Shown: positions 44,402 through 54,134 of the stretch, piece by piece
Position numbering within the stretch: position 1 is the stretch's first letter
Layout: the number at the start of each line of letters is the position of its first letter
Source: an uncultured Lachnospiraceae bacterium
GTDB lineage: Bacteria; Bacillota; Clostridia; Lachnospirales; Lachnospiraceae
DNA length: 64,000 nt
NCBI GenBank assembly: GCA_910588845.1
Contig: CAJURU010000003.1
Location: 60,373 to 124,372 of the forward strand
Reading direction: 5' to 3'
Program-made: the position numbers and the translations under genes
The notes under the pieces: generated by a model
Told to the model about the DNA's origin: nothing
What the model saw: only the letters and a program-made list of their open reading frames with translations
Database searches by the model: none

Positions 44402-46075
44402 TTATTTATTTAATTCTCTCTTCATAACAGCTCCTGTCGCGCCGGAGGTAACCATCTGCGCGTAGCGCGCCAAATATCCTTCTGTCACTTTCGGCTCCCT
44501 TGGCTGCCACTGCTCTCTCCTCTTGTCAAGCACATCCTGCGGCACATCCAGTTCCAGTTTCATCTCCGGGATATTGATTTTGATCATGTCTCCCTCTTCT
44601 ACCAATGCAATCGTTCCTCCAACTGCCGCCTCCGGGGAAACATGCCCAATGGAGGCTCCGCGGCTGGCGCCCGAAAAACGCCCGTCCGTAATCAGGGCAA
44701 CGGTGGAACCGAGCCCCATTCCGGCAATGGCGGAGGTGGGATTTAACATCTCACGCATACCGGGACCGCCTTTGGGACCTTCATAGCGGATAACCACCAC
44801 GTCGCCTGCAACAATCCTGCCGCCTTTGATGGCTGCGATCGCATCCTCCTCACAGTCAAATACGCGTGCCGGGCCTTCATGCACCATCATTTCCGGCGCC
44901 ACTGCGGAACGTTTAACAACGCTGCCTTCCATCGCCAGGTTGCCTTTAAGCACGGCAAGCCCGCCGGTTGTACTGTAGGGATTATCTAATGGACGGATGA
45001 CTTCTGGATTCCTGTTGATGCAGCCCTTGATATTCTCCCCGACAGTCTTGCCTGTCACGGTCAGGCAGTCCAAATTCAAAAGCCCAAGCTCTGCAAGCTC
45101 ATTCATAACGGCATACACGCCGCCCGCCTCGTTCAAGTCTTCCATATAAGTAGGGCCTGCCGGGGCCAGATGGCAAAGGTTCGGCGTCTTCTCACTGATT
45201 TCATTGGCGAATCCTATATCAAAGTCAAAGCCAATCTCATGGGCGATTGCCGGCAGATGCAGCATACTGTTGGTAGAACAGCCCAATGCCATATCCACGG
45301 TAAGCGCATTTAAGACCGCTTCCTTTGTCATGATGTCCCTGGGGCAGATATTCTTGCGGTACATCTCCATCACGGCCATACCTGCATGTTTTGCCAGCCG
45401 CAGGCGGTCGGAATATACGGCGGGTATCGTACCATTCCCCTGAAGTCCCATACCTAATGCCTCCGTCAGACAGTTCATGGAGTTTGCCGTATACATGCCC
45501 GAACAGGAACCGCAGGTAGGACATGCCTTCTCCTCAAATTCGCATACATCTTCTTCGCTCATTGTTCCTGCCGCATAGGAGCCAACCGCCTCAAACATAG
45601 AAGAAAGGCTGGTCTTCTTTCCTTTTACATGCCCTGCCAGCATAGGTCCGCCGGAGACAAACACGGTCGGCACATTGACCCTCGCCGCCGCCATCAGAAG
45701 CCCCGGTACATTCTTATCGCAGTTGGGAACCATCACCAAAGCGTCAAACTGATGCGCCAATGCCATACACTCCGTAGAGTCTGCAATCAGATCTCTCGTT
45801 ACCAGAGAATATTTCATGCCGGTATGTCCCATAGCAATCCCGTCGCAGACTGCAATTGCCGGAAATACCACCGGTACGCCGCCAGCCTCTGCAACGCCCA
45901 TCTTTACGGCGTTTACAATCTTATCCAGATTCATATGACCCGGTACAATCTCATTGTATGAGCTTACAATACCGACCAAGGGCTTATCCATTTCCTCCTT
46001 TGTAAATCCCAGCGCATTGAACAAGGAACGGTGGGGCGCCTGCTGCATCCCTTTTTTCACATTATCACTTCTCAT
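44402..46075 (-). CDS. ilvD: Dihydroxy-acid dehydratase
   Basis: 557 residues from the ATG at 46075, chosen for its AAAGGAGAG site; a frame open further upstream overlaps the promoter. Family landmarks are GMQQAPHRSLFNALGF, VPNCDKNVPG, the Fe-S cysteines in CPTCGSCSGMYTANSMNC, GRFSGASRG and GHVSPEA. It converts 2,3-dihydroxy-3-methyl acids into 2-keto acids in isoleucine and valine synthesis. It stands alone with its own promoter and terminator; no other ilv or leu genes are in the window. Confidence 0.97.
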   Translation of the reverse strand: MRSDNVKKGMQQAPHRSLFNALGFTKEEMDKPLVGIVSSYNEIVPGHMNLDKIVNAVKMGVAEAGGVPVVFPAIAVCDGIAMGHTGMKYSLVTRDLIADSTECMALAHQFDALVMVPNCDKNVPGLLMAAARVNVPTVFVSGGPMLAGHVKGKKTSLSSMFEAVGSYAAGTMSEEDVCEFEEKACPTCGSCSGMYTANSMNCLTEALGMGLQGNGTIPAVYSDRLRLAKHAGMAVMEMYRKNICPRDIMTKEAVLNALTVDMALGCSTNSMLHLPAIAHEIGFDFDIGFANEISEKTPNLCHLAPAGPTYMEDLNEAGGVYAVMNELAELGLLNLDCLTVTGKTVGENIKGCINRNPEVIRPLDNPYSTTGGLAVLKGNLAMEGSVVKRSAVAPEMMVHEGPARVFDCEEDAIAAIKGGRIVAGDVVVIRYEGPKGGPGMREMLNPTSAIAGMGLGSTVALITDGRFSGASRGASIGHVSPEAAVGGTIALVEEGDMIKINIPEMKLELDVPQDVLDKRREQWQPREPKVTEGYLARYAQMVTSGATGAVMKRELNK

Positions 46076-46378
46076 CTGTCTCTCTCCTTTTCTGATTACT
46101 GCAAATCTTTTCCCCCTGCAATAACGGCTTTGCAGCCGTAGCCAGGTACAGATTTTAAACAACGGTAACGTCTGTTTAATCATTATATTAGCACCATAGT
46201 TGTCTGCTGTCAATAGTGTTGTCTGCTTTCATTGTGTCTGTGCCATCATTATATCATAAGAAACTTGTATAAAGGATTTTTTTCACTTTTTTATCCTTCC
46301 AAATAATGACAGGACAGCTAATTTATGTTAAACTTTTTTATATTGAAATAAATATATGAACTCAGAGGGAATGTTACC
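46076..46378. other. Intergenic region between divergent ilvD and the hybrid kinase gene
   Basis: Contains the ilvD promoter (46185-46213) with direct repeats across its -35, and about 100 bases of ilvD leader with a small CGGCT/AGCCG hairpin. A very AT-rich stretch leads to the kinase gene (GAGGGA before its ATG). I found no T-box specifier loop or conserved AGGGTGG-type sequence in the leader. Confidence 0.55.
46185..46228 (-). promoter_or_regulatory. ilvD promoter with direct-repeat candidate operator
   Basis: On the minus strand TTGACA (46213-46208) and TAATAT (46190-46185) are 17 bases apart. AGCAGACAAC occurs twice, 19 bases apart, at about 46228-46219 and 46209-46200, flanking and overlapping the -35 element. 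Repeats at this spacing lie on roughly the same DNA face and suggest binding of a dimeric regulator. Confidence 0.6.
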
Positions 46379-48625
46379 ATGAATGAACAATTATTGGATC
46401 ACAACTTAATTGAATACATGCTGACACTGCTGCAAATACCGGAAAGCGAACACATGGATAGCGAACAGCTCATAGAGGCCAGCCAGGCAGCAGGGTCGTC
46501 ATTTCTCCTGAATCCGTCAGATATTCAGAGAGCCCAGGAAATTATCAAGTTTATGGATGAAATGCCAGGTGGTTTTTTAATTTACCATGCCGATGAGAAC
46601 GAGGATATTATTTATGCCAACAAAGCGCTTTTACGCATTTTCCGCTGTGATACTTTCAACGAATTTAAGGCATTGACCGGCAATTCTTTCAAGGGTATCG
46701 TACACCCTTACGATTTAGACACAGTGGAGAAAAGTATCAAGAAACAGATTTCAGAGAGCCAGTATGATTTAGACTATGTGGAATACCGCGCCGTACGCAG
46801 GGACGGTTCTATCTGTTGGATTGAGGACTTCGGCCATTACCTGGAGATTGAAGGGTTAGGAGGCGTTTTCTATGTCTTCCTCACGGATGCAACCGCCAAG
46901 AAGAATCATTACCTGATAGAGCGCGCCGCCCTGATTGATAAGAAGGAACAGAAAATACAGCATATGATGGCCGCTTACGACCGGGAGAAGAAATTGATCC
47001 ACCAGGAACATCTGCGCCGTCTGGAAGTCATCGAAGGGCTCAGTATCAATTATGAGTCTATCCTTTACGCTGATTTAGACAGTGACAGAATCTTTCCGTA
47101 CCGATTAAGCAGCAGAACCAAGCGGCAATTTGACGACAGATACCAGATTGTCGGCTTCCACTGGTATGTCGCCAATTATGTAGAGACCTGGGTTCATCCA
47201 GAGGACCGTGAAATGGTTGCCCATCTTACAGATCCTGACTATATCCGCAAGAAATTGTCCAAAAAGAAAACTTACTACATAAATTATCGTGTCATCAACA
47301 ACGGAGAACTGCAATATTTGCAGCTTCGCATCGTAAATGTCGGTAAAAAAGAGAAAATTACCCAGATTGTTATGGGTTACCGCAGGGTAGATGTGGAAGT
47401 ACTGCGCGAAATGGAGCAGAAACAGATACTGGAAGATACCTTGGACAAAGCCAACCTGGCAATCGTAGCCAAGAATACATTCCTCTCCAACATGTCCCAC
47501 GACATGCGCACGCCCTTAAATGCGATTTTTGGTTTTTCCACGCTCGCAAGGCAACAGATTTCAGACCACGAAGCCGTCCTTGATTATCTGGACAAAATTG
47601 AAAAAGCGGGAAGTCAGCTCCTAGACCTCATTGAAAAAGTGCTGCAAATCTCCTGGACAGAATCAAACGACGCAAAAATCTCAGAAAATGAATGCAATTT
47701 GTCAGAAATCATGGAGGAAGTGCACCATACGCTGCTTCCCCAGGCAGCCGAGAAAGACATTTCCTTCATTTTGGATTCACAGAACCTTTTGCATGAAGAT
47801 ATTTACGGCGATGCCGACAAACTGCGTCAGGTTCTTTTATACCTTGCCAACAATGCTGTGACCTACACGAACTCCGGCGGCAGAGTGGAACTTACCGTCC
47901 GCGAACTGGAAGTTCTGCCCAATCATTATGTCTTGTATCAATTTTGCGTGGCCGACAATGGTATTGGCATCAGTAAAGATTTTATCGCACATGTTTTTGA
48001 ACCGTTTGAGCGCGAAAAAAATACTACGTTCAGCGGCATCCATGGCACCGGTGTAAGCTTGGCAATCGCCAAAAACATTATCAATATGATGGGAGGAAAA
48101 ATTGAGGTAGAAAGCGCCGTGGACAAAGGCAGCACTTTCACAGTCACGCTGCGTCTGCGCGTACAGGAATCTCACTCTCATACTGCATCCGAGGACACGC
48201 CGGAATGTCCTACCGATTTAAAGATTCTGCTGGTGGAAGATAATATGATAAACATGAAGATTGAGACAGAAATTCTGCGCACGATCGGCTTTACTGTGGA
48301 GACCGCCGAGAATGGCAGTATTGCTGTAGAGAAGACAGCAGCCTCCACCCCCGGGGATTTTGATGTAATTCTTATGGATATTCAGATGCCGGTTATGGAC
48401 GGACGGCAGGCAGCAGAGGCAATCCGCAAGCTCGAGAATCCTCTGTTAGCAAATATCCCGATTATTGCCCTGTCTGCTAACGCCTTCGAGAGCGACAAGC
48501 GCATGTCCATAGAGAGCGGCATGAATGCGCACCTGACAAAACCGATGGATGTTCCACTGCTGTTAGAAACGATCGGGCAAATCATCAAAAAGCGTCATTC
48601 CAGCACCCGCGGGTGGGGAAAATAG
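46379..48625 (+). CDS. Hybrid sensor histidine kinase with PAS and receiver domains
   Basis: 748 residues with no clear transmembrane segment, so probably cytoplasmic. A PAS domain (about 55-180) is followed by a second PAS-like region (about 215-335). A HisKA box (FLSNMSHDMRTPLN, His about 374), a HATPase domain (about 480-600, DNGIGI) and a C-terminal receiver (about 612-740, ILLVEDN, DVILMDIQMPVMDG, LTKPMD) follow. No separate output regulator is adjacent, so the phosphoryl group may go elsewhere. The 3' end overlaps the convergent lepB gene by 31 bases. Confidence 0.9.
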   Translation: MNEQLLDHNLIEYMLTLLQIPESEHMDSEQLIEASQAAGSSFLLNPSDIQRAQEIIKFMDEMPGGFLIYHADENEDIIYANKALLRIFRCDTFNEFKALTGNSFKGIVHPYDLDTVEKSIKKQISESQYDLDYVEYRAVRRDGSICWIEDFGHYLEIEGLGGVFYVFLTDATAKKNHYLIERAALIDKKEQKIQHMMAAYDREKKLIHQEHLRRLEVIEGLSINYESILYADLDSDRIFPYRLSSRTKRQFDDRYQIVGFHWYVANYVETWVHPEDREMVAHLTDPDYIRKKLSKKKTYYINYRVINNGELQYLQLRIVNVGKKEKITQIVMGYRRVDVEVLREMEQKQILEDTLDKANLAIVAKNTFLSNMSHDMRTPLNAIFGFSTLARQQISDHEAVLDYLDKIEKAGSQLLDLIEKVLQISWTESNDAKISENECNLSEIMEEVHHTLLPQAAEKDISFILDSQNLLHEDIYGDADKLRQVLLYLANNAVTYTNSGGRVELTVRELEVLPNHYVLYQFCVADNGIGISKDFIAHVFEPFEREKNTTFSGIHGTGVSLAIAKNIINMMGGKIEVESAVDKGSTFTVTLRLRVQESHSHTASEDTPECPTDLKILLVEDNMINMKIETEILRTIGFTVETAENGSIAVEKTAASTPGDFDVILMDIQMPVMDGRQAAEAIRKLENPLLANIPIIALSANAFESDKRMSIESGMNAHLTKPMDVPLLLETIGQIIKKRHSSTRGWGK

Positions 48626-49113
48626 CTGAAAACCGCTTTGCCAATGATATCCTCTTTTTCCACAAATGTGTGCTCCCAGTAGCGGGAATCCCAGGAATCA
48701 TTGCGGTTGTCTCCCATCATAAAATAGCAGTCTTCCGGCACGTGAAAAGGCCCGAAATCGTCATAACTTATCTCCTGGGTGAAATCATGTTCCAACGCTT
48801 TACCGTCAATGTAGATTATGCCGTCCTTTCCCTGGATTGTCTCTCCAGGCAGGGCCATAACCCGCTTGAGGTAAAGCGTTTCCCCATCATCCGGATAGAT
48901 AAATGTTACAATATCGCCCCTTTTGGGCTCTGCAAACGCATAGGACAGACGGTTTACGAAAATTCTGTCCCCCGCCATCACAGTTGTCTCCATGGAACCG
49001 GAAGGCACCTGTGCATTGGCTATCACGAATTTGTTCAAAAACATACCGATTGCCAATGCAATCGCCACCATAGTTAAATCAATGAAAATCTCTTTTCGCA
49101 TTTTCCCTTTCAT
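48595..49113 (-). CDS. lepB: Signal peptidase I
   Basis: 172 residues, with one N-terminal membrane helix (about 10-32). The catalytic Ser is S40 in PSGSMETTV and the general-base Lys is K83 in LYLKRVMALPGE; GDNRNDSWDSRYW is box D/E. It removes signal peptides from Sec-exported proteins, fitting the three very large exported proteins in this window. It shares 31 bases at its 3' end with the convergent hybrid kinase gene. It follows the FadR-type regulator gene on the same strand. Confidence 0.95.
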   Translation of the reverse strand: MKGKMRKEIFIDLTMVAIALAIGMFLNKFVIANAQVPSGSMETTVMAGDRIFVNRLSYAFAEPKRGDIVTFIYPDDGETLYLKRVMALPGETIQGKDGIIYIDGKALEHDFTQEISYDDFGPFHVPEDCYFMMGDNRNDSWDSRYWEHTFVEKEDIIGKAVFSYFPHPRVLE

Positions 49114-49158
49114 CTTAAACCTTCCTTTCCTTCCAGAAGCAGCCTTTCGGGCCGGCGG

Positions 49159-49836
49159 CTACTCCATCGGCAATTGTTCCATCGCATGCAGGATATGTAT
49201 GCGCATGGCGTCCTTTGCCCCCTGCGCATTTCTTGCCTTTAAAAAATCCATGATCATCTTATGGTCCGTAAGGGTCGCCTGCTCCACTTCTTTGAGCGCC
49301 CGGGAAAGCTGCACCCCCTTGTCGATCCCCTCATAGATTACCGGCATAAGCCGGTTCATAAATTCATTGTGGGTCGCCCGGGCAATAGATTTATGAAACG
49401 CCTGTTCCACTTTCGTGCGGTCTTTTTTCTGGCGTATGCTCTCTTCAATTTCCGCTCCCAGAATAAGAATCCTCTGAATTTCTTCCTCTGTCGCGCGCTG
49501 GGCTGCATAATATGCGGCCTCCGGTTCAAAGATTAGGCGCATTTCATATAAGTCCCTGATTTTTACCTTAGCCGACGTCAGGGAAGACATCCCCTCCATG
49601 CGCCCAGGCACAAAATCTTCTCTGACAAACGTACCGCGCCCCCGGCGGATTTCCAGGATGCCCCCGGTAGCAAGGATGCGGATAGCTTCGCGCAGCGTCG
49701 TACGGCTGACATTCAACTCTTCCGACAATACATTTTCATTGGGCAGCTTACTGCCTGGTAAAAACCGCTGCTCCACTGTAATCATGGACAAAATACTGTC
49801 CGCAATCCGATCCGATAATCTGCTCTCCGTTTCCAT
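49159..49836 (-). CDS. GntR/FadR-family transcriptional regulator
   Basis: 225 residues from the ATG at 49836, before which CAGGA is the only site; 17 further upstream codons are open but less likely. An N-terminal winged helix (about 5-75, LPNENVLSEELNVSRTTLREAIRIL, GRGTFV) precedes an all-helical FCD ligand domain (about 95-215) with Asp/His metal-type residues (FHKSIARATHNEF, TDHKMIM). FadR-subfamily members often bind sugar acids (UxuR, ExuR, LldR). Its place directly after the secreted lyase gene suggests control of uronate polysaccharide use. Confidence 0.88.
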   Translation of the reverse strand: METESRLSDRIADSILSMITVEQRFLPGSKLPNENVLSEELNVSRTTLREAIRILATGGILEIRRGRGTFVREDFVPGRMEGMSSLTSAKVKIRDLYEMRLIFEPEAAYYAAQRATEEEIQRILILGAEIEESIRQKKDRTKVEQAFHKSIARATHNEFMNRLMPVIYEGIDKGVQLSRALKEVEQATLTDHKMIMDFLKARNAQGAKDAMRIHILHAMEQLPME

Positions 49837-49930
49837 TCCTGACCCTTTCCCTGCAATTGGCTCTATTCCCCAATTTACTCTGTACAATTAGCTTATCTGC
49901 TTTCTTTTTCTAATTCTGTTTCATGAACGC

Positions 49931-52900
49931 TTATCGCTTTTTCACTTTTACAGTGATGGCTGCTTTCTTTTTGTTGTAAGTCTTTACTGTAATTTTCGCG
50001 GTTCCAACTTTCTTAGCCGTCACTTTGCCTTTAGCGGTAACGGATGCCACCGATTTCTTACTGGAGGAAAACGATAATTTCCGGCTGGCTGTCCCCGCGG
50101 GCAATTTGACTTTCAGCGTTGTACTCTTACCCTTTTTCAGCGTGAGGGACTTCTTACGGAATTCAATCTTTTTCGGCGCCTTTTTGACCGTTATCTTACA
50201 GACGGCCTTTTTGCCGTTAGAAGACATAACCGTAATAGTAGCTTTTCCCTTCTTCTTAGCCTTTATCCTGCCTTTCTTGCTCACAGATACAATCTTAGGG
50301 GCAGAAGATTTCCAGCGGTAAGTCGTTTTCGCCTTGGCGGGCGTTTTTTTCGCTTTTAGATCCAGCGTCTCGCCGACGCCCACAGTCGCTTTTGTTACAT
50401 TGAGCGTAACTTTCTTTACGGTGGATGTGGAGGGCTTACTCGGAGGCGTCGCCGGATTCACCGGGACCTTGACAATTATCTTTGGCATATCCAAATACAT
50501 TGTCTCTCTAAAGTCATCCCTATATCCTCCGCAGAAAATCCTTACGTCATCCAGACACCCTTTAAAATTATCATCCTCAATACTAAAAGACTGTCCTAAC
50601 ATAACGGAAAGATTTTCGCCAATCTCCCTGGCTGAAACTCCCACGTCTTTCTTCTCTGCAATCAAATCTCCATTCTTGTACAGGCTCAACGTGGCGGGGG
50701 TTACTTCCAATACAACGAAATACCATTCGTCTGCCGGAACATTGTCAAGGCTCTTTTCCGTCTCCAGTGAAACACCATTTTTTACAATCTTAGACGTTAT
50801 CTGGGAGGAGCCGCCGGAAATATCCAGAAAACTTTTCTCGCTGCTGCCAAAGGAAAAAATCCTCCCGTCCTCGGTTGGTTTTACATACATGCGCACTGTA
50901 AAACAATCAATACCTTCTAAAAGTTTTTGCGGCAGTTGAGCAAACGTTCCATAGACGCCATCCAGCGACAAGACATACGACTCCATCTCCCTGTCAAAAA
51001 TAATCTCGGCGTTGCCGGACAATGACAGCGCTTCCTTGCCAAGCCCTTTACTCATTCGTTTCTCATTTTCACTGTTCCCCTCGAAATCAAAATAATACAT
51101 GAGATATTTCAAATTCTTTGCTGCCTGTATCAGAGCGTCCGCTTTTTCCCGAAAAGCTGCGGTTGCGCAGGAACGTTTCCCCTCGGCCAGCGCCGCTGAA
51201 TACGCGCTCTTAAACTGTTCTGCCGATTGTTTCTCATAATCCCCGCTGGCAACCCCTTTAACACACTCTGCCAGAAGGCCATACACGGAATCATAGACGT
51301 ATACGTTTCTGCTGCAATAGGAAACTGCTCCATTTTTCTCGACAAAATAACGCAAAGTAAATTCTTGTCCTGCCTGGCTAGCTCCCGGCGTCCATTCCAA
51401 GACCCCGCTGGTTTTATCAACGGAAGCGTTTTGCGGCAATCCCTGTACGCCGTAAATAACGCCTTCGACCGCATCCGCAAGTACAACCTTTGTCTGATAT
51501 TTCTCTCCCACGGCAACGTATTCTTTCACAGTTCCATCTTTCTGCGTCTGTGACAAAACGTCGATTTCATGGTGGATTTCCTTAATCTGAGGCAATGCCT
51601 GCGCCGGGTCGAACTCCAGATAATCCATATCCACTTGGGTAGCGTTCCCAGTAATCGTGTAATATACCATACTTGCCGCTGTATTCTCAGACTTTGACAA
51701 GTCGTAGAACACTGTCTGCCACTTTCCGCCCGTGTTATGGACCTCAAAAACTGCCGCCGGATCATGGTCTGCTTCCTGACATCCCAGACGAATCTGCGCA
51801 TCGCCATTACTCCTGACTTTCAACGCTACGAGTCCTTTCTTCGGATAACCAAAATGGTGAATAACAAATTCCGTCCCAGCTGCGCTGGCGTTCGCCCTCA
51901 CAAAAGTGGTATCGCCCTCTTTCATCACCTCCGCTGTTCCCCTGCGGAGCGCAGAGAAATATTCCGTTTGGCTAATGGTCTTTGTATCGCCGCTGAAATC
52001 TTTCTTGCGGGAAATCCCATCTGCCGCTGCCGCCTCTGGCGTAAACATAAGCGTGGAAAGCCCGATAAAATCACCGGACGCCCCTTCCGGCATAATGCTC
52101 TCATAAGCATCCGCCACATAGCGGTATTTTTCCTGGCTCATATCTGCTTTGGCAATATATTTATAATAATTGTAGACAATTCCATAATAGTTAGAAAGAT
52201 TTCCTTTCCAGGGATAGCCGTTAATAGACTTATATATGCCGTTGGGTGAGGAAGAACTCACACCGCTGTCTGCCGGAATCCAGGTCACCTCATAACCCAG
52301 ATGATATTTTGCCAGATAAGACGCGCCTGCCAGCAGACGGTCATCCTGGAACTCAAAAGGATTGACAGCATTCGCCGCCGTCGATATCGTTCCCTCCTCC
52401 GGATCCACCAACGTTCCCTGCGCATAAATGCTGGCCACCAGCTCGGAAAGTCCACCTAAATTGCCATAGGCATGTCCCTGGTCACGCCCCATCTCCATCA
52501 ACTGAATATTCGGCTCCTTCAATATTTCTCCGGTCAGGTCATTCTTTTCCACCTTGCGAATCTGATATTTGACAGAACCATTTCTTCCGCCATGTTCTCC
52601 TTCCGTATTGACGAGCGTGCGCTCCACCGCCTTTCCATACATGACGGCGTCATTGGTAAATATGGATTCCCCCATCATTCCCAACACATTAAAGCTGTGC
52701 TGATTCATCCAGAACCAGGTTGCGTCATAGAACTTGTGCACAATATTCATAAATCCGGTCAACTTGTCCGTATCTTCCTGTGTCCACTGCAATTCTTCGT
52801 TATCGCACTCCGTATAGCGCAGGATTTCCGCTGCAAAACAGAGGTTATAGACAACGTCCCCAAAGCGGAAATCCGTATGGTCAACCGCCGATTCCACGAG

Positions 52901-54109
52901 GGCAAAATTGTCAAGAATCGCAAATACATTCCTGCGGTACTGCTCATTACCGGTAATATACCACATCAACGCCTGGTGCGCCGCCGTCAGGCTGTCCATC
53001 TGACAGCGCTGGGAAACAAATTCTCCGGGATTACTGTAACCCTCAATCGCCCAGGGCCCTGGAATATGGATAAAAATATCATTATCTGGTTGAAAGAAAA
53101 GTCTGGGATTTAACGCAGCCTTAGGATTATTTATCAGCGCGCCATAGCCACTAAGCCAAGGTTCATCCCCCGCGCGCACATGACGCTGCATGGTCTCAAG
53201 CTGATCGGCAGACATACCAATACCAGGATGGCTTAATCCAGAGGATGCGTCCGTCGCTCTGCGAATCTGCGGTATGTATTCTGTAACCCCCGCCGGCTCA
53301 TTCTTCGTGTTTTCATTCTCAAAGTCATAGACTGCCCTCTCAGCCTCGTACGCTGTTTGAATCTGCGCCGGCGTTAAAACGCCGCCGTAAATGCGCAAAT
53401 CTTTCATAGAGCCTGCAAACGCCTGATCCTTCGCATAACCGGACCTGCCAAGATATACGAGAAGGTTCTGTCCAAAGTCTGTTGTCGTCCGCGACTTTTC
53501 CGCCGTGCCCACCAAATTTCCGTTCAGGTAAGAAGAAATACTATTCGCTGTAAGCACCACCGTATACTGCGCCCACTTGCGCTCTAAGCCTGTGGTGTCT
53601 CCCTCTATTACGCCGACCTCTGTGCGGAACGGCTCTTTCGCGTTGACGCCGTTTGTAAAAACATTTTTATATAAGCCCTTCGGATTGGACGGGACAAAAA
53701 GCCAGTAATTGGGAGAATCTGTTAAAGCTTCCACAGGGGAACAGAAAGACATCGCCGCATAATTCCCCGTGCCGGTACGGTTTTTCAACCAGACAGATAT
53801 CGTCAGCGTATCCTGTCCATCCAGCATCCCCTGTGGCAGCTCGGCATAATTCGTACTGCTGTCGTTGTTTCCTGGAAAGGTAAGCCCATTGTAATAGCGA
53901 AGGTTCCCCACCGCTTTTCCGTCACGCCCATTCCCCGAAACATCCTTCAAATCTGTAAGCAGCGGGTAACTCGCCAATAATTCCGGCAAATTTGTCTGCG
54001 CTGCTTCTGCTGATATAAGATTCTCCCCCATGGGAAATGCTGCCGCTATCGCCAGGCAAAAGCACAACCATATTGAAATTATTCTTTTCATCCTGCTACC
54101 TTTTCCCAT
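49931..54109 (-). CDS. Secreted alginate-lyase-like polysaccharide lyase with two LamG and Big_2 domains
   Basis: 1392 residues. A signal peptide (about 1-36) is followed by a LamG/concanavalin-like domain (about 40-240). An alginate-lyase superfamily all-helical domain (about 285-720) has FWMNQHSFNVLGMMG and MEMGRDQGHAYGNLGG. A carbohydrate-binding-like beta region (about 735-865), a putative Ig domain, and a short FIVAR-like helical linker (about 965-1030) follow. The C-terminus has a second LamG (about 1035-1215) and two Lys-rich Big_2-like repeats. The start has AAGGAG at seven bases. It would cleave a uronic-acid polysaccharide by beta-elimination outside the cell; the exact polymer is unknown. 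Co-oriented with the FadR-type regulator and lepB. Confidence 0.85.
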   Translation of the reverse strand: MGKGSRMKRIISIWLCFCLAIAAAFPMGENLISAEAAQTNLPELLASYPLLTDLKDVSGNGRDGKAVGNLRYYNGLTFPGNNDSSTNYAELPQGMLDGQDTLTISVWLKNRTGTGNYAAMSFCSPVEALTDSPNYWLFVPSNPKGLYKNVFTNGVNAKEPFRTEVGVIEGDTTGLERKWAQYTVVLTANSISSYLNGNLVGTAEKSRTTTDFGQNLLVYLGRSGYAKDQAFAGSMKDLRIYGGVLTPAQIQTAYEAERAVYDFENENTKNEPAGVTEYIPQIRRATDASSGLSHPGIGMSADQLETMQRHVRAGDEPWLSGYGALINNPKAALNPRLFFQPDNDIFIHIPGPWAIEGYSNPGEFVSQRCQMDSLTAAHQALMWYITGNEQYRRNVFAILDNFALVESAVDHTDFRFGDVVYNLCFAAEILRYTECDNEELQWTQEDTDKLTGFMNIVHKFYDATWFWMNQHSFNVLGMMGESIFTNDAVMYGKAVERTLVNTEGEHGGRNGSVKYQIRKVEKNDLTGEILKEPNIQLMEMGRDQGHAYGNLGGLSELVASIYAQGTLVDPEEGTISTAANAVNPFEFQDDRLLAGASYLAKYHLGYEVTWIPADSGVSSSSPNGIYKSINGYPWKGNLSNYYGIVYNYYKYIAKADMSQEKYRYVADAYESIMPEGASGDFIGLSTLMFTPEAAAADGISRKKDFSGDTKTISQTEYFSALRRGTAEVMKEGDTTFVRANASAAGTEFVIHHFGYPKKGLVALKVRSNGDAQIRLGCQEADHDPAAVFEVHNTGGKWQTVFYDLSKSENTAASMVYYTITGNATQVDMDYLEFDPAQALPQIKEIHHEIDVLSQTQKDGTVKEYVAVGEKYQTKVVLADAVEGVIYGVQGLPQNASVDKTSGVLEWTPGASQAGQEFTLRYFVEKNGAVSYCSRNVYVYDSVYGLLAECVKGVASGDYEKQSAEQFKSAYSAALAEGKRSCATAAFREKADALIQAAKNLKYLMYYFDFEGNSENEKRMSKGLGKEALSLSGNAEIIFDREMESYVLSLDGVYGTFAQLPQKLLEGIDCFTVRMYVKPTEDGRIFSFGSSEKSFLDISGGSSQITSKIVKNGVSLETEKSLDNVPADEWYFVVLEVTPATLSLYKNGDLIAEKKDVGVSAREIGENLSVMLGQSFSIEDDNFKGCLDDVRIFCGGYRDDFRETMYLDMPKIIVKVPVNPATPPSKPSTSTVKKVTLNVTKATVGVGETLDLKAKKTPAKAKTTYRWKSSAPKIVSVSKKGRIKAKKKGKATITVMSSNGKKAVCKITVKKAPKKIEFRKKSLTLKKGKSTTLKVKLPAGTASRKLSFSSSKKSVASVTAKGKVTAKKVGTAKITVKTYNKKKAAITVKVKKR

Positions 54110-54134
54110 ATCCTTGCTCCTTTTTTATTTCATC

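Noticed and set aside
46076..46200. T-box riboswitch ahead of ilvD
   Set aside because: No AGGGTGG-type T-box sequence and no terminator/antiterminator pair are visible in the roughly 100-base leader.
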